A stretch of 64,000 bases of DNA from contig JACVTC010000043.1 of the NCBI GenBank assembly GCA_016946835.1, positions 1-64,000 on the forward strand, written 5' to 3'. Position 1 is the first letter of the stretch. Every line of letters begins with the position of its first letter. The translations under genes were made by a program, and so were the position numbers. The notes under the pieces were generated by a model. The model made no database searches. It was not told the DNA's origin and worked only from the letters and a program-made list of their open reading frames with translations. This document shows positions 45,776 through 59,158 of the stretch, piece by piece. Origin of the DNA: Neocallimastix lanati (nom. inval.). Its lineage: Eukaryota > Neocallimastigomycota > Neocallimastigomycetes > Neocallimastigales > Neocallimastigaceae.

Positions 45776-47586
45776 ATAAGTCGAAAGAATATAGTGAAAA
45801 ATTTAATCAATTAAATAATGAAAATAATAAGAATGCTGATAAACGAAACAATAATGATAAAAATAAACAAAATACCAAACAATCTAATAATAGTGGTAAT
45901 ATATATATAAGAAAAAACAATAATAAACGTAGAAAACGCTATAACAATGAATATATGATTAAAAATCATCCAACAAAGAAAGTGAAATCGTTCAATATTA
46001 AAGATATTTTAGATACAACTGCACTTCTAGCAATAGACGACAAAAGGTTTATTGAACCACGTAATTATAAAGAAATATTTTTAATGAATGATAAAGACAT
46101 GTGGTTAAAAGCAGTGGATGAAGAATTGAATAATATGAAGAGAATGAGGGTATTTACAATTATTAATAAAGTTCCTAAAGACGCAAATATCATTTCTACA
46201 AGATGGGTTCTTAAATACAAAAGAAACTCAGAAGGTAAAATTGTTAAATATAAAGCAAGATTAGTAGCTAAGGGCTACAGCCAGATATATGGGGTTGACT
46301 ATAAAAACACTTTTTCACCTACCCTCAAACAAGATACACTTAAAATCATAATTGCCATTGCAGTCCAAAGAAAGTTCCATATACATCAAATGGATATTAA
46401 GGCTGCCTACTTGAATGCCAAATTGAATGAGGATATTTATATGTTGCTACCAGAAGGTATGAAACAAAAGGGATATTGTAAATTAAATAAAGCTTTATAT
46501 GGGTTAAAACAGTCTGGAAGAATGTGGAACGAAACTTTAAATAAGGTATTGTTAAAATTAAATTTTAAAAGATTTTTAAGTGACCCATGCGTCTATATTA
46601 AAAAAGATAAAAGTAACGAAATTGTATGTTTACTAGCAATCTACGTGGATGATATAATTGTTACAGGAACGGATGATGAAATAATTAAAACAAAATCTTT
46701 AATTAAAAATAATTTTGAAGCTACAGATGTAGGTGAAGTAGACTTTATTATAGGTATAAAATTTGTAAAATGTAATGATGGTTATATTATCCATCAGAAG
46801 AAATATCTTAATGAAATTTTAAATAAGTTTAATATCAATAAATATAACCCAGTATCAAATACAACACCAATCGAATCTATTAAATTAAGGAGTAAAAAAT
46901 TTAATGTAACAAAATATAAGCAAGCTATAGGATCTTTGTTATATTTAGCTATCAGCACGAGACCGGACATATTATTTTCTGTAAGTAAAGCTTCCAGAAA
47001 ATCCGATAATCCAACATACGAAGATTGGTACAATGTACTAAAAATTTTTAGATACTTGAAAGGTAATCCTAACTATGGAATTAAATTCACTTATACTAAT
47101 ACTTTTAATTTTAATGTTTATGTTGACGCCGATTTAGGTGGTGATAAGGAAACAAGGAAGTCAACTACTGGATTTGTAATGATGATAAACTCAGCTCCTA
47201 CTAGTTGGTATTCCAAACTGCAACATTGTGTTTCAGTTTCTACTGCGGAAAGTGAGTATTATGGAATTCATGAGTGTGCAAGACACTGTCTCTGGTATAG
47301 AAATATATTTAAAGAACTTGGACTTAAGCAGGATGTTATTACAATAAACACCGATAATAAAGCTGCAATTTACAATTGCGAAAATGAAACTATTAATCCG
47401 AAATCCAAGCACATCGACCTTCGATATCACAGTATAAGAGAATTAATCAAGAAAGGTTATATTAATTTAAAGTATATAAAATCTGAAAATAACTTATCCG
47501 ATGGATTTACCAAATATCTAAATTCTACTTTAATGACCAGGTTTAGAAATAATATTCTCTATGATCTAAATAATATTAAACTTTAG
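45772..47586 (+). CDS. Copia element B reverse transcriptase-RNase H
   Basis: The -1 frame is open from 45751 and overlaps the integrase ORF end by 25 nt; the first ATG is 45955 (543 residues from there). RT motifs: STRWVLKYKRN, KARLVAKGYSQ, HQMDIKAAYLNAKL, KALYGLKQSGRMW, and the catalytic YVDD (about 46645). RNase H: VYVDADLGGD, STAESEYYG, NTDNKAA, NLSDGFTKYL. No internal stops. The entry could be a second frameshift on TTTTTTT, re-initiation at 45955, or the ORFs may have been one before loss of a T from the homopolymer. A polypurine tract and the 3' LTR follow directly. Confidence 0.93.
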   Translation, partial: LNKSKEYSEKFNQLNNENNKNADKRNNNDKNKQNTKQSNNSGNIYIRKNNNKRRKRYNNEYMIKNHPTKKVKSFNIKDILDTTALLAIDDKRFIEPRNYKEIFLMNDKDMWLKAVDEELNNMKRMRVFTIINKVPKDANIISTRWVLKYKRNSEGKIVKYKARLVAKGYSQIYGVDYKNTFSPTLKQDTLKIIIAIAVQRKFHIHQMDIKAAYLNAKLNEDIYMLLPEGMKQKGYCKLNKALYGLKQSGRMWNETLNKVLLKLNFKRFLSDPCVYIKKDKSNEIVCLLAIYVDDIIVTGTDDEIIKTKSLIKNNFEATDVGEVDFIIGIKFVKCNDGYIIHQKKYLNEILNKFNINKYNPVSNTTPIESIKLRSKKFNVTKYKQAIGSLLYLAISTRPDILFSVSKASRKSDNPTYEDWYNVLKIFRYLKGNPNYGIKFTYTNTFNFNVYVDADLGGDKETRKSTTGFVMMINSAPTSWYSKLQHCVSVSTAESEYYGIHECARHCLWYRNIFKELGLKQDVITINTDNKAAIYNCENETINPKSKHIDLRYHSIRELIKKGYINLKYIKSENNLSDGFTKYLNSTLMTRFRNNILYDLNNIKL

Positions 47587-47592
47587 GGGGAA
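47585..47592 (+). promoter_or_regulatory. Polypurine tract of element B
   Basis: AGGGGGAA overlaps the RT-RH stop codon and abuts the 3' LTR. Confidence 0.8.
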
Positions 47593-47918
47593 TGTTAAAA
47601 ATAAAGTTTAATATTTTAATTAAGTCTTGTATAATTAAGATTTACTTATTTATTAAATTAAATATGTTTTTCATTATTTTGTATAATGTAAAATATTATG
47701 AGGCGTATTAATGATGTACATCATATATTTACAATTATAACTAATATAGTTAAATTAAATTTTATTAATGTATATACATTTAAGGATTATGATAATTAAT
47801 CCTATAATATAAAATATTACTAAAAATATATAGTTATTAAAATAATAATAAAAATAATAAAAAAATAAATAAAGTGATCACATATCAAAAACTAAAATTT
47901 AATAACATAATATTCAAA
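47593..47918 (+). repeat. 3' LTR of copia element B
   Basis: 326 bp, identical by eye to 41471-41796. The TTTCT duplication follows. Confidence 0.94.
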
Positions 47919-48150
47919 TTTCTTTTCTATATTACATAAATATATGAAAAAATAACATTATTATATGTAGTGTCAAGCTTAATTCAACCAATAGATTTAG
48001 TTAATCAGTTATAATCAACCTTTTTTTTTTAAAAAAAAAAAAAACAGAAAAATAAAAAAAAACAATGTTAAGGATAAATAAGGATAAATAAAATATTGTC
48101 ATATATATAATAGATTATAAAATAATATATGTAAATAAATATATATATAT

Positions 48151-48188
<38 letters not shown>

Positions 48189-50294
48189 GTAGAGTTGTTT
48201 TATGGAATAATTCGTTCTTTTTTTTTATATACCAAATATACCAAGTATAATAAAAAATAACCCCTATATCCACTTTAAACTATCCAATTAAGTGTAAATA
48301 TTTAATAATATGAAAATGATTATATATATACTTTTTTTTATTTTTATTTTTTAAAAACGTTAAAAAAAAAAAAATAAATAAAAATGAAATTAAATACATG
48401 TATTAATAATCATATTATTAAAATAATTAACAAATGTAACAAATGATAAATAATAAAATATATAAAAAAAAAAAATTCATATTAAAATCAGAATAAAAGT
48501 TTTTAATAATTATATTTATATTGTAAATATTTTAATCAAGAAAATTAATAACAAAAAAAAAAGTTTTTTTATAAATGAAATAAAAATAATCAAAAACTTT
48601 TTGTAGTTTTTTTTTTTATGAATAATATATTATAGTAATAGTAATAGTAACAGTAACAATAATATAGTAGTAATAAATAATTGAATAATAGAATAATAAA
48701 TAATAAATAATTGAATAATAAATAATAAATAATTGAATAATAAATAATAAATAAAAAGTAATAAATAATAATAAATAATAAATAATTAAAAAATAGATAA
48801 TAAATAATAAATAATAAATAATTAAAAAAAATAATAAATAATATATAAATAAATAATAAATAATATATAAATAAATAATAAATAATAATTAATAAATAAT
48901 TGAATAATAAATAAAAATAGTTATAAATTATTTATTGATTTATCTACGAATTATAAATTATTTATTGATTTATCTACGAATTCAAAATATTTACTTATAG
49001 TCAATTGATATGGACTTTTGAATGTAGGATTATTTTTAATCATTGTTTTTCGAAGAATTTGTAATTTCTAAATATGTCTAAAAGCATATTTAATTATTTA
49101 TTTATTTATTTATTGATGTTAACCATTTACATCTTATTAATTATTTAAAAATAATATATAATAATTATATACTTATATTTTTGATCGATAATTATGATTT
49201 TTGAATTAATAAATTAAAAATATAATGGTTAATAATAATATATTATTATATATGTCCAATTTTTAATATTAGATTCAAAAAAAAAAAAAAAAAAAAGGAA
49301 CTATTAATGAATTATAAAATTCTAATTATTTATTTTTTTATTATTTATTTTACTATTTATTTTATTATTATATTACTATTTTATTATTTTACTATTTTAT
49401 TTTATTATTTTATTATTTATTTTATTATTTTATTATTTAATTACTATTTTATTATTTTATTTAATTATTTAATTATTTAATTATTTAATTATTTATTATT
49501 TATATATATTTATTTATTTTATTATTTATTTATTTATTTTATTACTTTTTTATTTATTTATTTATTTATTATTTTTATCTATTAATTATTATTAATTATT
49601 TATTATTTTTATTAAAAAGTTTTTTATTTATTCGTTTGATTTGATGTAAATTTTGTTTAAACTTAAATATATTGATTAAACTTAAATTTAATTTATATGG
49701 TTCATGTATATTAAAATTAATTCAGTTTTTGTATTTATATCATTCCATTTTTTATATTAAAAAATAAATAAAAAATATCATATATTAGAATATATTTATA
49801 AACATATTATTTAATAGATAATTTTTTTTTTTTTGTTCTTTTCATTTCTTTTATTATTTAAAAATGTATTTTTTTTTTTAAATAAAAAACAATAAATAAT
49901 AATATAAATAAAAAAAGTAATGTAATAATATATTATTAATATTTATTTTAATACAAATAAAAAAAAAATTTTTTTTTTAATATAATATATTAAATTTTAT
50001 TTTTTTTTCTTTTCTTTTTTCTTTTTTTTTTTTTTTTATAATTATTTTTAATTTTTATTTAATTTTTTTATTCTTTATAAAATTTAATTTTTAAAATATA
50101 ATTTATTTATTATAGAGAAATACCATAAAGTTAAACATATTTATTTCTTACTTTTTAATAAAAATAGAATATATAAAATAATCTTCATATCTATTTTATA
50201 TATAATCTGCACATATTATTAAGAATAAAATACTTTAGAAAAATTTCAAAAATTATATATATAAATTAATCCTTTATTTAAAAACAATAACAAA
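47919..50294. other. AT-rich spacer with AATAAAT-type repeats
   Basis: It contains poly-T at 48150-48187, a degenerate AATAAATAAT repeat at 48670-48912, a TTTATTATTTTA repeat at 49330-49570, and a 33-bp direct repeat ending ATTTATCTACGAATT near 48930-48980. I see no gene. 50000-50294 is probably the promoter and 5' UTR of the next gene. Confidence 0.6.
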
Positions 50295-53263
50295 ATGCTT
50301 TCTGGAAATAAGAAGTAAAGATTTATTATTTATTACATAAATATATTGTAGTATAACGTAATATTAAAATAATATATTAAGAGAAATAAAACGAAGTTTA
50401 ATGGAAAATGAAATATTAATAAAAAAAAAAAAGACATATAAGAAAAGTAGAAGAAAAATATTTTAATATTATAAAAATAGTATTGTTAATATTTGAAAAT
50501 AATAGAAGAAAAAAAAAATAGAAAATAACATATATAATTCAACGATAGTATGTATTTGTGTTATAAACAATGTAATAGAAAAAGTAAAAAATAGAATAAA
50601 GAAAATAATATTAAAAAATAGAAATTAAATAAAACCAAAAATAAAGCACAAACACGTAAAACGTATATATACAACTATTAAAAAAGTTTATAAACTTTAA
50701 ATTATTAAAATAAAAAAAAAATAAGAATATTATATAATAAATGAGATTTTTTATTACTTTTATAATGTAATAGTAAAACAAGAAAGACTGAATTTTATAA
50801 CAATAAAAAAAAAATTTTTTTTATTATTTTAAATAATATATATTAATTATTTTTATTTTTATTAAATAATAATAAATTAGTAACGCTGCTGAAGCTGAAA
50901 AAATAAAGTTAGAAGCTAACACTTTATATAAACAAGGAAAATACAATGAAGCTGTTCTTAAATATTCAAAATCTATTGGTATATATACTCACTAAAATTT
51001 AAATACATATTTAAATACATATAAAATAGGTTTATTTTGAAGATGGTATCTAATATAATTTTAATAATATTTTTAATATAAAATGTTTTATATACATATA
51101 TATAAATATATATAAAAGAACTTCAACCAGATAATGCTACATACTACTCAAATAGAGCTGCTGCTTATACCATGCTTAGAAAATACAAAGAATCTATTAG
51201 AGATTGTCAAAGAGCTATAGAATGTGACAAAACTAATATTAAACCATATTTTAGATCTGCTAAATGTTCTTTACAATTAGGTGATACATTTGAAGCAGGT
51301 AGACAACTTAAAATGGCAAAAGTAGTTGCTGAAGAAACTCCTTCATTAAGTAAACAAATTCCATTAATTGAAAAAGAAGTAAGTTTTATTGATAGATAAA
51401 ATGTTATTAAGGTTTAAGAGAAAAATAACTATAGAATTTATAAATTTTATAAATTTCTTTAATAAAATAATAATAATAGTAGTTATAATAATAAATATAA
51501 TTTAATTTTTAAAATAATATATATTAATATTAGCTCGAAATGGTTGAAAAGGTTGAAAATTTAATGAGCAAAATGGAAGATCATATTAAAAATGAAAAAT
51601 ACGAAGAAGCTTTAAGTGCTTTAGAAGATGCTATGTTATTAGCTGATCCATTATTAACAAAAAATACCGCTTCTAAAACTATTTCTAAAGTTGATACCAA
51701 TAGTTTAGGTGGTGTATCATTAAAATGGAGATTACAAAGAGGTGAATTATTAATTAGAAATCAGTTATATGAAGAAGCTAACAAGGTTACTACGTATGTA
51801 TTTTTTTTTTAAAGAAATTTTGAATATATTCATTTATATTAAGACATTTATAAATAAAATAAAATTATGTTTTAAATTGAATTAATATTAACCTCTAATC
51901 AATAAATATATATTTTTTCTTATAATATATATATATTAATATATAATCATATATAAAACTGTTTTTTTATTATATTATATTTTATTATATTATATTATCC
52001 AAATTTAAAATCAAACACTAAAAAAAAAAAAAAAAAAAAAAAAAATTCAAAAAATTTTTTTATGCTGTTGTTGTTAATTTTATTGTTTTATTAATATTAT
52101 ATATTAAAATTTTTAAATGTTTATGTATACATATATTTTTTTTTTTCATCTTTCAAAAAAAAAAAAAAAAAAAAAAAAAAAGTGAAATTCTTAAAACTGA
52201 TTCAACAAATTCAGAAGCTATTACCTTACGTGCCAAAGTTTTATATTTAATGAATTCTATTAGAATTGAAAGTGTTCAACAATCTATAAGACAAGCTTTA
52301 TCATATGATCCGGATAATACTAAAGCTAGAAAGTTATTAAATAAAATTAAGAAATTAGAAAAAGAAAAAGATGAAAGTAACGTTTTATTTAAATCTGGAC
52401 AATATGCTAAGGCTATTGAAGGTTATGATAAAGTATTAGAAGAACAAAGAAAGGAAGGTTTAACTGGTGTTTTGGAAGTTAAGGTATTAAGTAATAAGGC
52501 TACTTGTAACAGTAAATTAGAAAAACATAAGGAAGTTATCAAAGACAGTACTAAAGCTATTGAATTATTAGAAAAGATTACATTCCAAAGTTACAATCCA
52601 GGACCATCTGATTATCAAACTTGTATTAATAGTGCTTTATTCACAAAATTATTTATGAGAAGAGCTAACAGTTATATGAAGACTGAAGGTTATGAAGAAG
52701 CTGTAAGAGATTACAAGGTTCTTCAACAAATGAAAGGTAATGATAGAGAAATTTTACAAGCTTTAAGGTCAGCTGAACAAGCCTTAAAGCAAGCCAGTAA
52801 AAAGGATTACTATAAGATTTTAGGTTTAGATAAGAATTCTAACCCATCAGATTCTGAAATTAAGAAGGCCTATCGTAAGAATGCCTTAAAGTATCATCCA
52901 GATAAATGTGCTGGTTTATCAGATGATGAAAAGAAAGAAGCTGAAAAGAAATTCAAGGATATTGGTGAAGCTTATGCTGTCTTAAGTGATCCAAATAAAA
53001 AGAGAATTTATGATATGGGTGGTGATGTTGATGGTTCAAGTGCTAGTGGTGGTTCTCCATTCGGTGGTATGAGTATGAATGGTACAGAAGATATCTTAAG
53101 AATGTTCATGGGTGGCATGGGCGGTATGGGAGGAATGAACGGTATGGGTGGTATGGGTGGAATGGGTGGCGGTATGCCATTCTTCACCTTTACTTCTGGT
53201 GGACCAGGTAGAAGTGGTTCAAGACAAAGAGGTGGTTTCCAAGATTTCTCATCCTTCTTCTAA
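50295..53263 (+). CDS. TPR and J-domain co-chaperone (DNAJC7/TPR2-like)
   Basis: Five exons: 50295-50314, 50881-50978, 51119-51378, 51534-51793, 52183-53263; all introns GT-AG and phases add to 572 residues. The 20-nt first exon encodes MLSGNK; joining it gives [19 protein letters not shown], the first TPR helix. Residues about 8-415 are TPR repeats (for example [21 protein letters not shown] and [20 protein letters not shown]). Residues 420-490 are a J domain, KDYYKILGL then YHPDK (HPD 451-453), which stimulates Hsp70 ATPase. A Gly/Met-rich tail ends [10 protein letters not shown]. No signal peptide, so it is cytosolic and DNAJC7-like rather than ER P58IPK-like. In relatives the TPRs bind the tails of Hsp70 and Hsp90 and pass clients between them. 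Codon use is distinctly less AT-rich than introns. Confidence 0.9.
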
Positions 53264-53506
53264 GAAAAATAAATAAATAAATAAATAAAAAAATAAAATA
53301 AAAACAATAATAGAAAAGAAGAAAATGAGAGAAAGAAAGGAAAAAAATAATATTATATTAATATTAAAATTTAATATATATATATAAAAAAAAATAATTT
53401 AATAATTTTATATAGAATATTATCATAAAATTTCTATAATATTTTTTTACCAATTAAATAATAATAATAATAATTAAAAATAAGTTTATTTCATAACTTA
53501 CCCACC

Positions 53507-53555
<49 letters not shown>

Positions 53556-53778
53556 AATACAAATACTTTAAACCTCCCAACCTTTTATTTAGTTATTCTT
53601 ATTATTATTAATTTTTTTTTTTTTTTTAATTTATAAAAAAAAAAAAATAATAATACTATATATACAAAAAAATATATATATATATTTTTTTTTTCATTTA
53701 CATATTATTTCTGTAAGATTACAATTTTAGTTTTTTTTTTTTTACTCTTTAATTTATTTTTTTTAATTCAAACAATTT

Positions 53779-53823
<45 letters not shown>

Positions 53824-54004
53824 AAATAAAATAAAATAAATACTATTTTCTTTTTTTGATAAAAAAAAAAAAAATTATTTAATATTTAATATTTATTATG
53901 ATTATTGTTAATATATATCGAGAGTTTATTATTCATGTTTTAATTAATAATAATATATATATTTTTATGTAGTAATTTGGTGTTAAAAATGGGTTTAAAA
54001 AAAT

Positions 54005-54035
<31 letters not shown>

Positions 54036-54213
54036 CATAAATACTAAAATAAAAGTTTAAGAATATTAGAATATTATTAGAAAAGAAGTATCAAGAAGTT
54101 TTGAATAATTAATTATTTATAATAAAAATAAATAAATATATATACATATATATATATATATAAATTGCTATTCTATTTTTTTTTTTTTTTTTTTTAATTG
54201 GAATCAATACTTC

Positions 54214-54414
<201 letters not shown>

Positions 54415-54618
54415 TTTACAATTGGAAGTATAAATAAAATAATTGTTACTTATAAATTTTCTCTATTTTATTTATACACCCAAGAAACAATTATTATTAT
54501 TATTTTAAAAATATATATGATATATATATTGTATGGGAATCCATTCGTTTTTTTTTTTTTTTTTTTTACTTTATTATAGAACAATTAAAAATAATGAATA
54601 TTAAAATTTATTACATAA

Positions 54619-54802
<184 letters not shown>

Positions 54803-56227
54803 TTAATAATAGTTGAGATACATCTCAACTCACATTCATTTTTATGAAGAATAATAGTTTTTAGTTTTTTGAAATATAAATATAGTTAAATGATAAATAA
54901 ATAAATAAATAAAATATAAATAAATATATATATAATAAATATATGTATAAATAATAAATAAAAAATAATTTTCAATATATTAATTTATTATTATTTTTTT
55001 TTTATTTAAATTTAAATAATTTTTTTTATTTTTGATAAATAACATTAAAAAAAAAAAAAAAAAATTCTTTAATCAAAGATTAATAATAAATGTAAATAAA
55101 ATAAGAAGTAAGTTTTTTAGTTTTGTTATAAAAAATGATAATGGATAATTTTATATTTGTATGCTTTGTAAAATAATAAATATTAAACAATGTTAAAAGT
55201 AAAAATTAATCAATTATATCATATTATATCAATAATTGATGTTACATTAATATATCTCAATTGTAAAAACATAAAACAATGAAACAATAATATAAATTAT
55301 TAGTTATTATTACAAAAAAAAAAAAAAAAAAAAAAAAAATAATAATAATAATATTTCAATAAAATGATCTATTAAGAGGGAAAAAAAAAGTTTGTGTATT
55401 TTATAAAATATCAAAGACTAAAGCAGTATATTCAAAATAACAATAATAGAAGAAATAAATCAAACTATTATAATCATTACAATAATATTTAATCAAATTC
55501 TTTTTTTTTTTTTTTTTTTTTTTTTCTTATTATTTTTTTATTAAAAATTATCATAATAATTAAATTAATTAAAGAATTAAAAGGATTAATAATATAAATA
55601 ATAATAAGACACTTATTATTAATATGTTAATATCAATTTAAAATTTTCAAATTCAAATTTAAAAATATGGTATAATATTGATGGATGATATAAATATTAA
55701 ATGGATTATATATATATATATTTTATTCTTATATATAAAATGTATAATAGATGAATAATATAAATTTTATTTGATTAACCTTATTTTTATTATTATTTTG
55801 TATATAATATTTTAATTATATTCTATTTCTATTTTATAATTCCATGGAATAATAAATATAAAAATTTGAAAGATAAATTATATTATATAATATATATATA
55901 TTTTTTTTTATTTTCATTTTTTTTTATAATAATATTAGTAAGGAAAGAAATAAATTATTACAAAAGAAAAGATTTTATCACTAAGAATAGAAAGAAAAAG
56001 CAAATAAATAAATAAAAAGGAAAAAAAAAAAAAAAAACAAAAAAAAAAAAAAAAAAAAGGATTAAATAAAAGAAAATATTATAACAAATTCCAAAAAAAA
56101 AAACAAGAACAATCTATATATTATTTATAAAATAATAGTAATAATAAATTTTTAAAACTCAATTTATATTATCTTCACTTTTTTTTTTTTTCAATCAAAG
56201 AATTTAATCAAAAAGTAAATAATAATC

Positions 56228-56551
56228 ATGGAAAATTTTATGAAATTTGAAAAACTTAACGTTAAGACTATGGTTGAAAATAGTCAAACTGCTCAAGCCA
56301 TACGTATCATTATGTCAATATTTGGTGGTTTAGCATGTGGTATTATGGGTTACACTGGTTTCAATGGATTTTATTTCTATTTTGCATTAAACATTCTTAT
56401 TTGCGTCTTTTTATTAATAAAATCACAATTCCAATATACCAAATACTTCAGAGGTGTTATGGATTTCTTACTTGGTGATATCTATTCTAATTTACTATGT
56501 TTCATTATGTTCTGGTGTTTGGGTTATGCCTTAATTAATGTTTATGAATAA
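56228..56551 (+). CDS. EMC6: ER membrane protein complex subunit 6
   Basis: 107 residues, single exon, start ATGGAAAAT after an A-rich leader. The length equals the family norm (about 110). It has an N-terminal cytosolic part (KFEKLNVKTMVENSQTAQ) and three hydrophobic segments at about 24-44, 47-64 and 86-104. The family pattern is clear: GGLACGIMGYTGFNGFYFY, LLIKS, KYFRG, then FIMFWCLGYALINVYE at the end, matching the closing F-W-x-x-x-Y-x-x-x-x-VY of EMC6. EMC6 is a core transmembrane subunit of the EMC insertase, which inserts tail-anchored and multipass proteins into the ER membrane. It stands alone between spacers. The symbol rests on motif recall, not a search. Confidence 0.87.
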   Translation: MENFMKFEKLNVKTMVENSQTAQAIRIIMSIFGGLACGIMGYTGFNGFYFYFALNILICVFLLIKSQFQYTKYFRGVMDFLLGDIYSNLLCFIMFWCLGYALINVYE

Positions 56552-57590
56552 ATATAATTATAAAAATTGAATAAAAACAAACATTTTTAATAGTATATAT
56601 AATATATATTATTTATTTTTTTTTTTTTTTTAAAAAAATATATATATATATAAATAAAACTCTGTTTTAATATAATAATTATAAATTTCAACTAAAGAAA
56701 AAGAAAGAAAAAAGTAAAAAAATAAATAACAAAAGATAAAAACATAATAAAAAGATTAATAATAATAATAATAATAATTATTTTTAATAATATATAAAAT
56801 TCATAGAAAGAATAGATAAAAAGTTGATAATAAAAAAAAAAAATTATACAATTCACTCTATTTATTATAAAAGCAAAGTAATAAATAAATAATATAAATT
56901 ATTAAAATATATATATATATATATTTAATAATTATTATAATTTTAATTATTATAAAAATAATTATGTTTTTGTATTTATAATTATTATTATTATTTAATA
57001 TAAATGATATATATATATAATTATTTTTACTTATTAATTTTTTATAGTTTTTTTTATACCTTATTTTTTTTATATTTTATTTATTTTTAATTTATTTTAT
57101 TTTATTTTATTTTATTTTATTTTATTTTATTTTATTTTATTTTATTTTATTTTATTTTATTTTATTTTATTTTATTTTATTTTATTTTATTTTTTGGATT
57201 TTATATATAGGGTCTACAGAGTAATATTTTAGATAATAAATTTTTCGTTTTAAATATATATAATATCTATATATATATATTTTTTATATAAAATATTTTA
57301 AATTATATTAAATTATAATAATTGTATTATATAAACTGCAGTTAATATTAATTTTATTTTTATTTTTATTTTTATTATTTTTATTTTTTTTTTTTTTTTT
57401 GGTATATATTGCTTTTTTAATTCACGCATTATTAAATAATTAATATTTATTAATGATAATATCTCAATTTATTTTTTAGTGTATTTACTTAATAAATTTT
57501 AGTACTCGACTTTTTTGTAATAGTCTTTTTTGAAATTAATATATATATATAATTATTAATATATTAATCTTTTCAACAAATGAAATATAA

Positions 57591-57634
<44 letters not shown>

Positions 57635-59158
57635 TAATACAATAGACCTAAAGATATATAGTTTTTTATTATTATAAAATTAATAAATTTATGTATTTAA
57701 GCAATAAGTTATTTTATATTTATGAAGAATAATTTAGAGTATTTCAAGTTTATTAATATTTTTTTTTTTTTTTTTATAATAGTAATAATCATAATAAAAC
57801 TTTTTTATATGTTCCGTATTTATTATCTTAACAAAATTAGAATTTTTTTTTTTTTTTTGTATTTTTTTAATTATTAATATTTTTTTTTTGTAATAAATAA
57901 ATAAATAAATTAATAAATTAATAAATAAATAAATATATAAATATATAAACAAATAAACTCAATATATATGCTATTTTGTTATGTTTTTTTTAACCTATCT
58001 TTATATCAAATACATACATACTTAATTTTTACTATATTTAGTATAAAAACCATAATATAATAAGTTTTATGTAATAGTGTTTATTAGCATATTTACCAAG
58101 ATAATAGTTTGATAAAAGTATTACTATCAAAACACAATCATAACACCTTCAACCAATATGCTTTAATATATATGATATTTTTATAATTTTTAATAACTTT
58201 TTTTTCAATAAATAAGTCAATAGAAATCTTTATTATAAATTCTACAATATAACAAAACATAACATAGCTAAAGCTATAAAGCATATTACTCAAGACTTAG
58301 GAAGAAAATCAACATGAAGCATTGGCAATTTCGTAAGTAGCTAACGAAGTTAATGGCTATATAAACCTCTCCTCTTAGAACCTCTTAGAAGTACCAAAAA
58401 TACAGATATAAAGGAAAAGTACACCATAAATGAATTTCTTATGAATAAGCAAGCATTTGATACTAGTAATGTTTATATTAAATGAATAAATAAGAGAATA
58501 AATAAATAGTATATATATATATTTCAAAAAAAAAAAATAAAAAAAAAAAAAAACAATATAATAATAACCATAAAAAAGTAAAATTATTATTTTTCATATA
58601 TTAGTTTATTTATACAAATATAGACTAAAGGTTTAAATTTTTAAATGATCTCCATTTTTTAATAGGGACTATGAAGTTTAGAGTAGGCCTCTTTATTATT
58701 ATTATTATTATTTTTTTTAATAATATATGTTATTTGTATATATAATTTAATAATATTTATCTTTTTAAACTAAATATCTATATAAAAATATATCAATCTA
58801 GAATTTAATTAAAATTATTTTAATGCTTTAAATGACAATAATACTAATGGCAGTAATAGCAGTTATAGAACTAATAATAATTAAAATTAATGATTCTTAT
58901 TAATAGTAATAATAATAATAGTAATATAGAAATAGTAATAATAATGATAATTAATAATAAAAAAATTCTTTTGTATATTAAAACATACTATATACCGAAA
59001 AATTAAGAATAAATAAAAAAAAAAAATTTTTTTATTTTTTTAAGACTAGAAAGAAACATTATTATTTAATAATATTTATTCAAAAAAAAAAAAAAATACA
59101 AGAAAATAAAATACATGAAATTTTTTACATTAATATTAAAAAGATACGTCATGAATTT
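56552..59158. other. AT-rich spacer; weak decayed segment at 58240-58500
   Basis: It contains the EMC6 3' UTR region, a TTTTA pentanucleotide repeat (57091-57192), an ATT run (57597-57633) and A/T runs. 58240-58500 is less AT-rich and reads NIAKAIKHITQDLGRKST and later KEKYTINEFLMNKQAFD on the plus strand between stops, which suggests a pseudogene or transposon relic I cannot name. Confidence 0.5.
57091..57192. repeat. TTTTA pentanucleotide microsatellite
   Basis: About 20 pure copies. Confidence 0.95.

Larger units (their letters stand above)
41471..47918 (+). mobile_element. Complete Ty1/copia retrotransposon B
   Basis: 6448 bp. The two 326-bp LTRs appear identical, so insertion is very recent. 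The flanks match: TTTCTTTTCT precedes (41461-41470) and follows (47919-47928), which includes a 5-bp target duplication TTTCT. Internal order is PBS, Gag (frame 0), PR-IN (-1), RT-RH (-1 again), polypurine tract, LTR. All catalytic motifs are present, so this copy may be active if the two frame changes are handled by ribosomal frameshifting. Confidence 0.96.
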
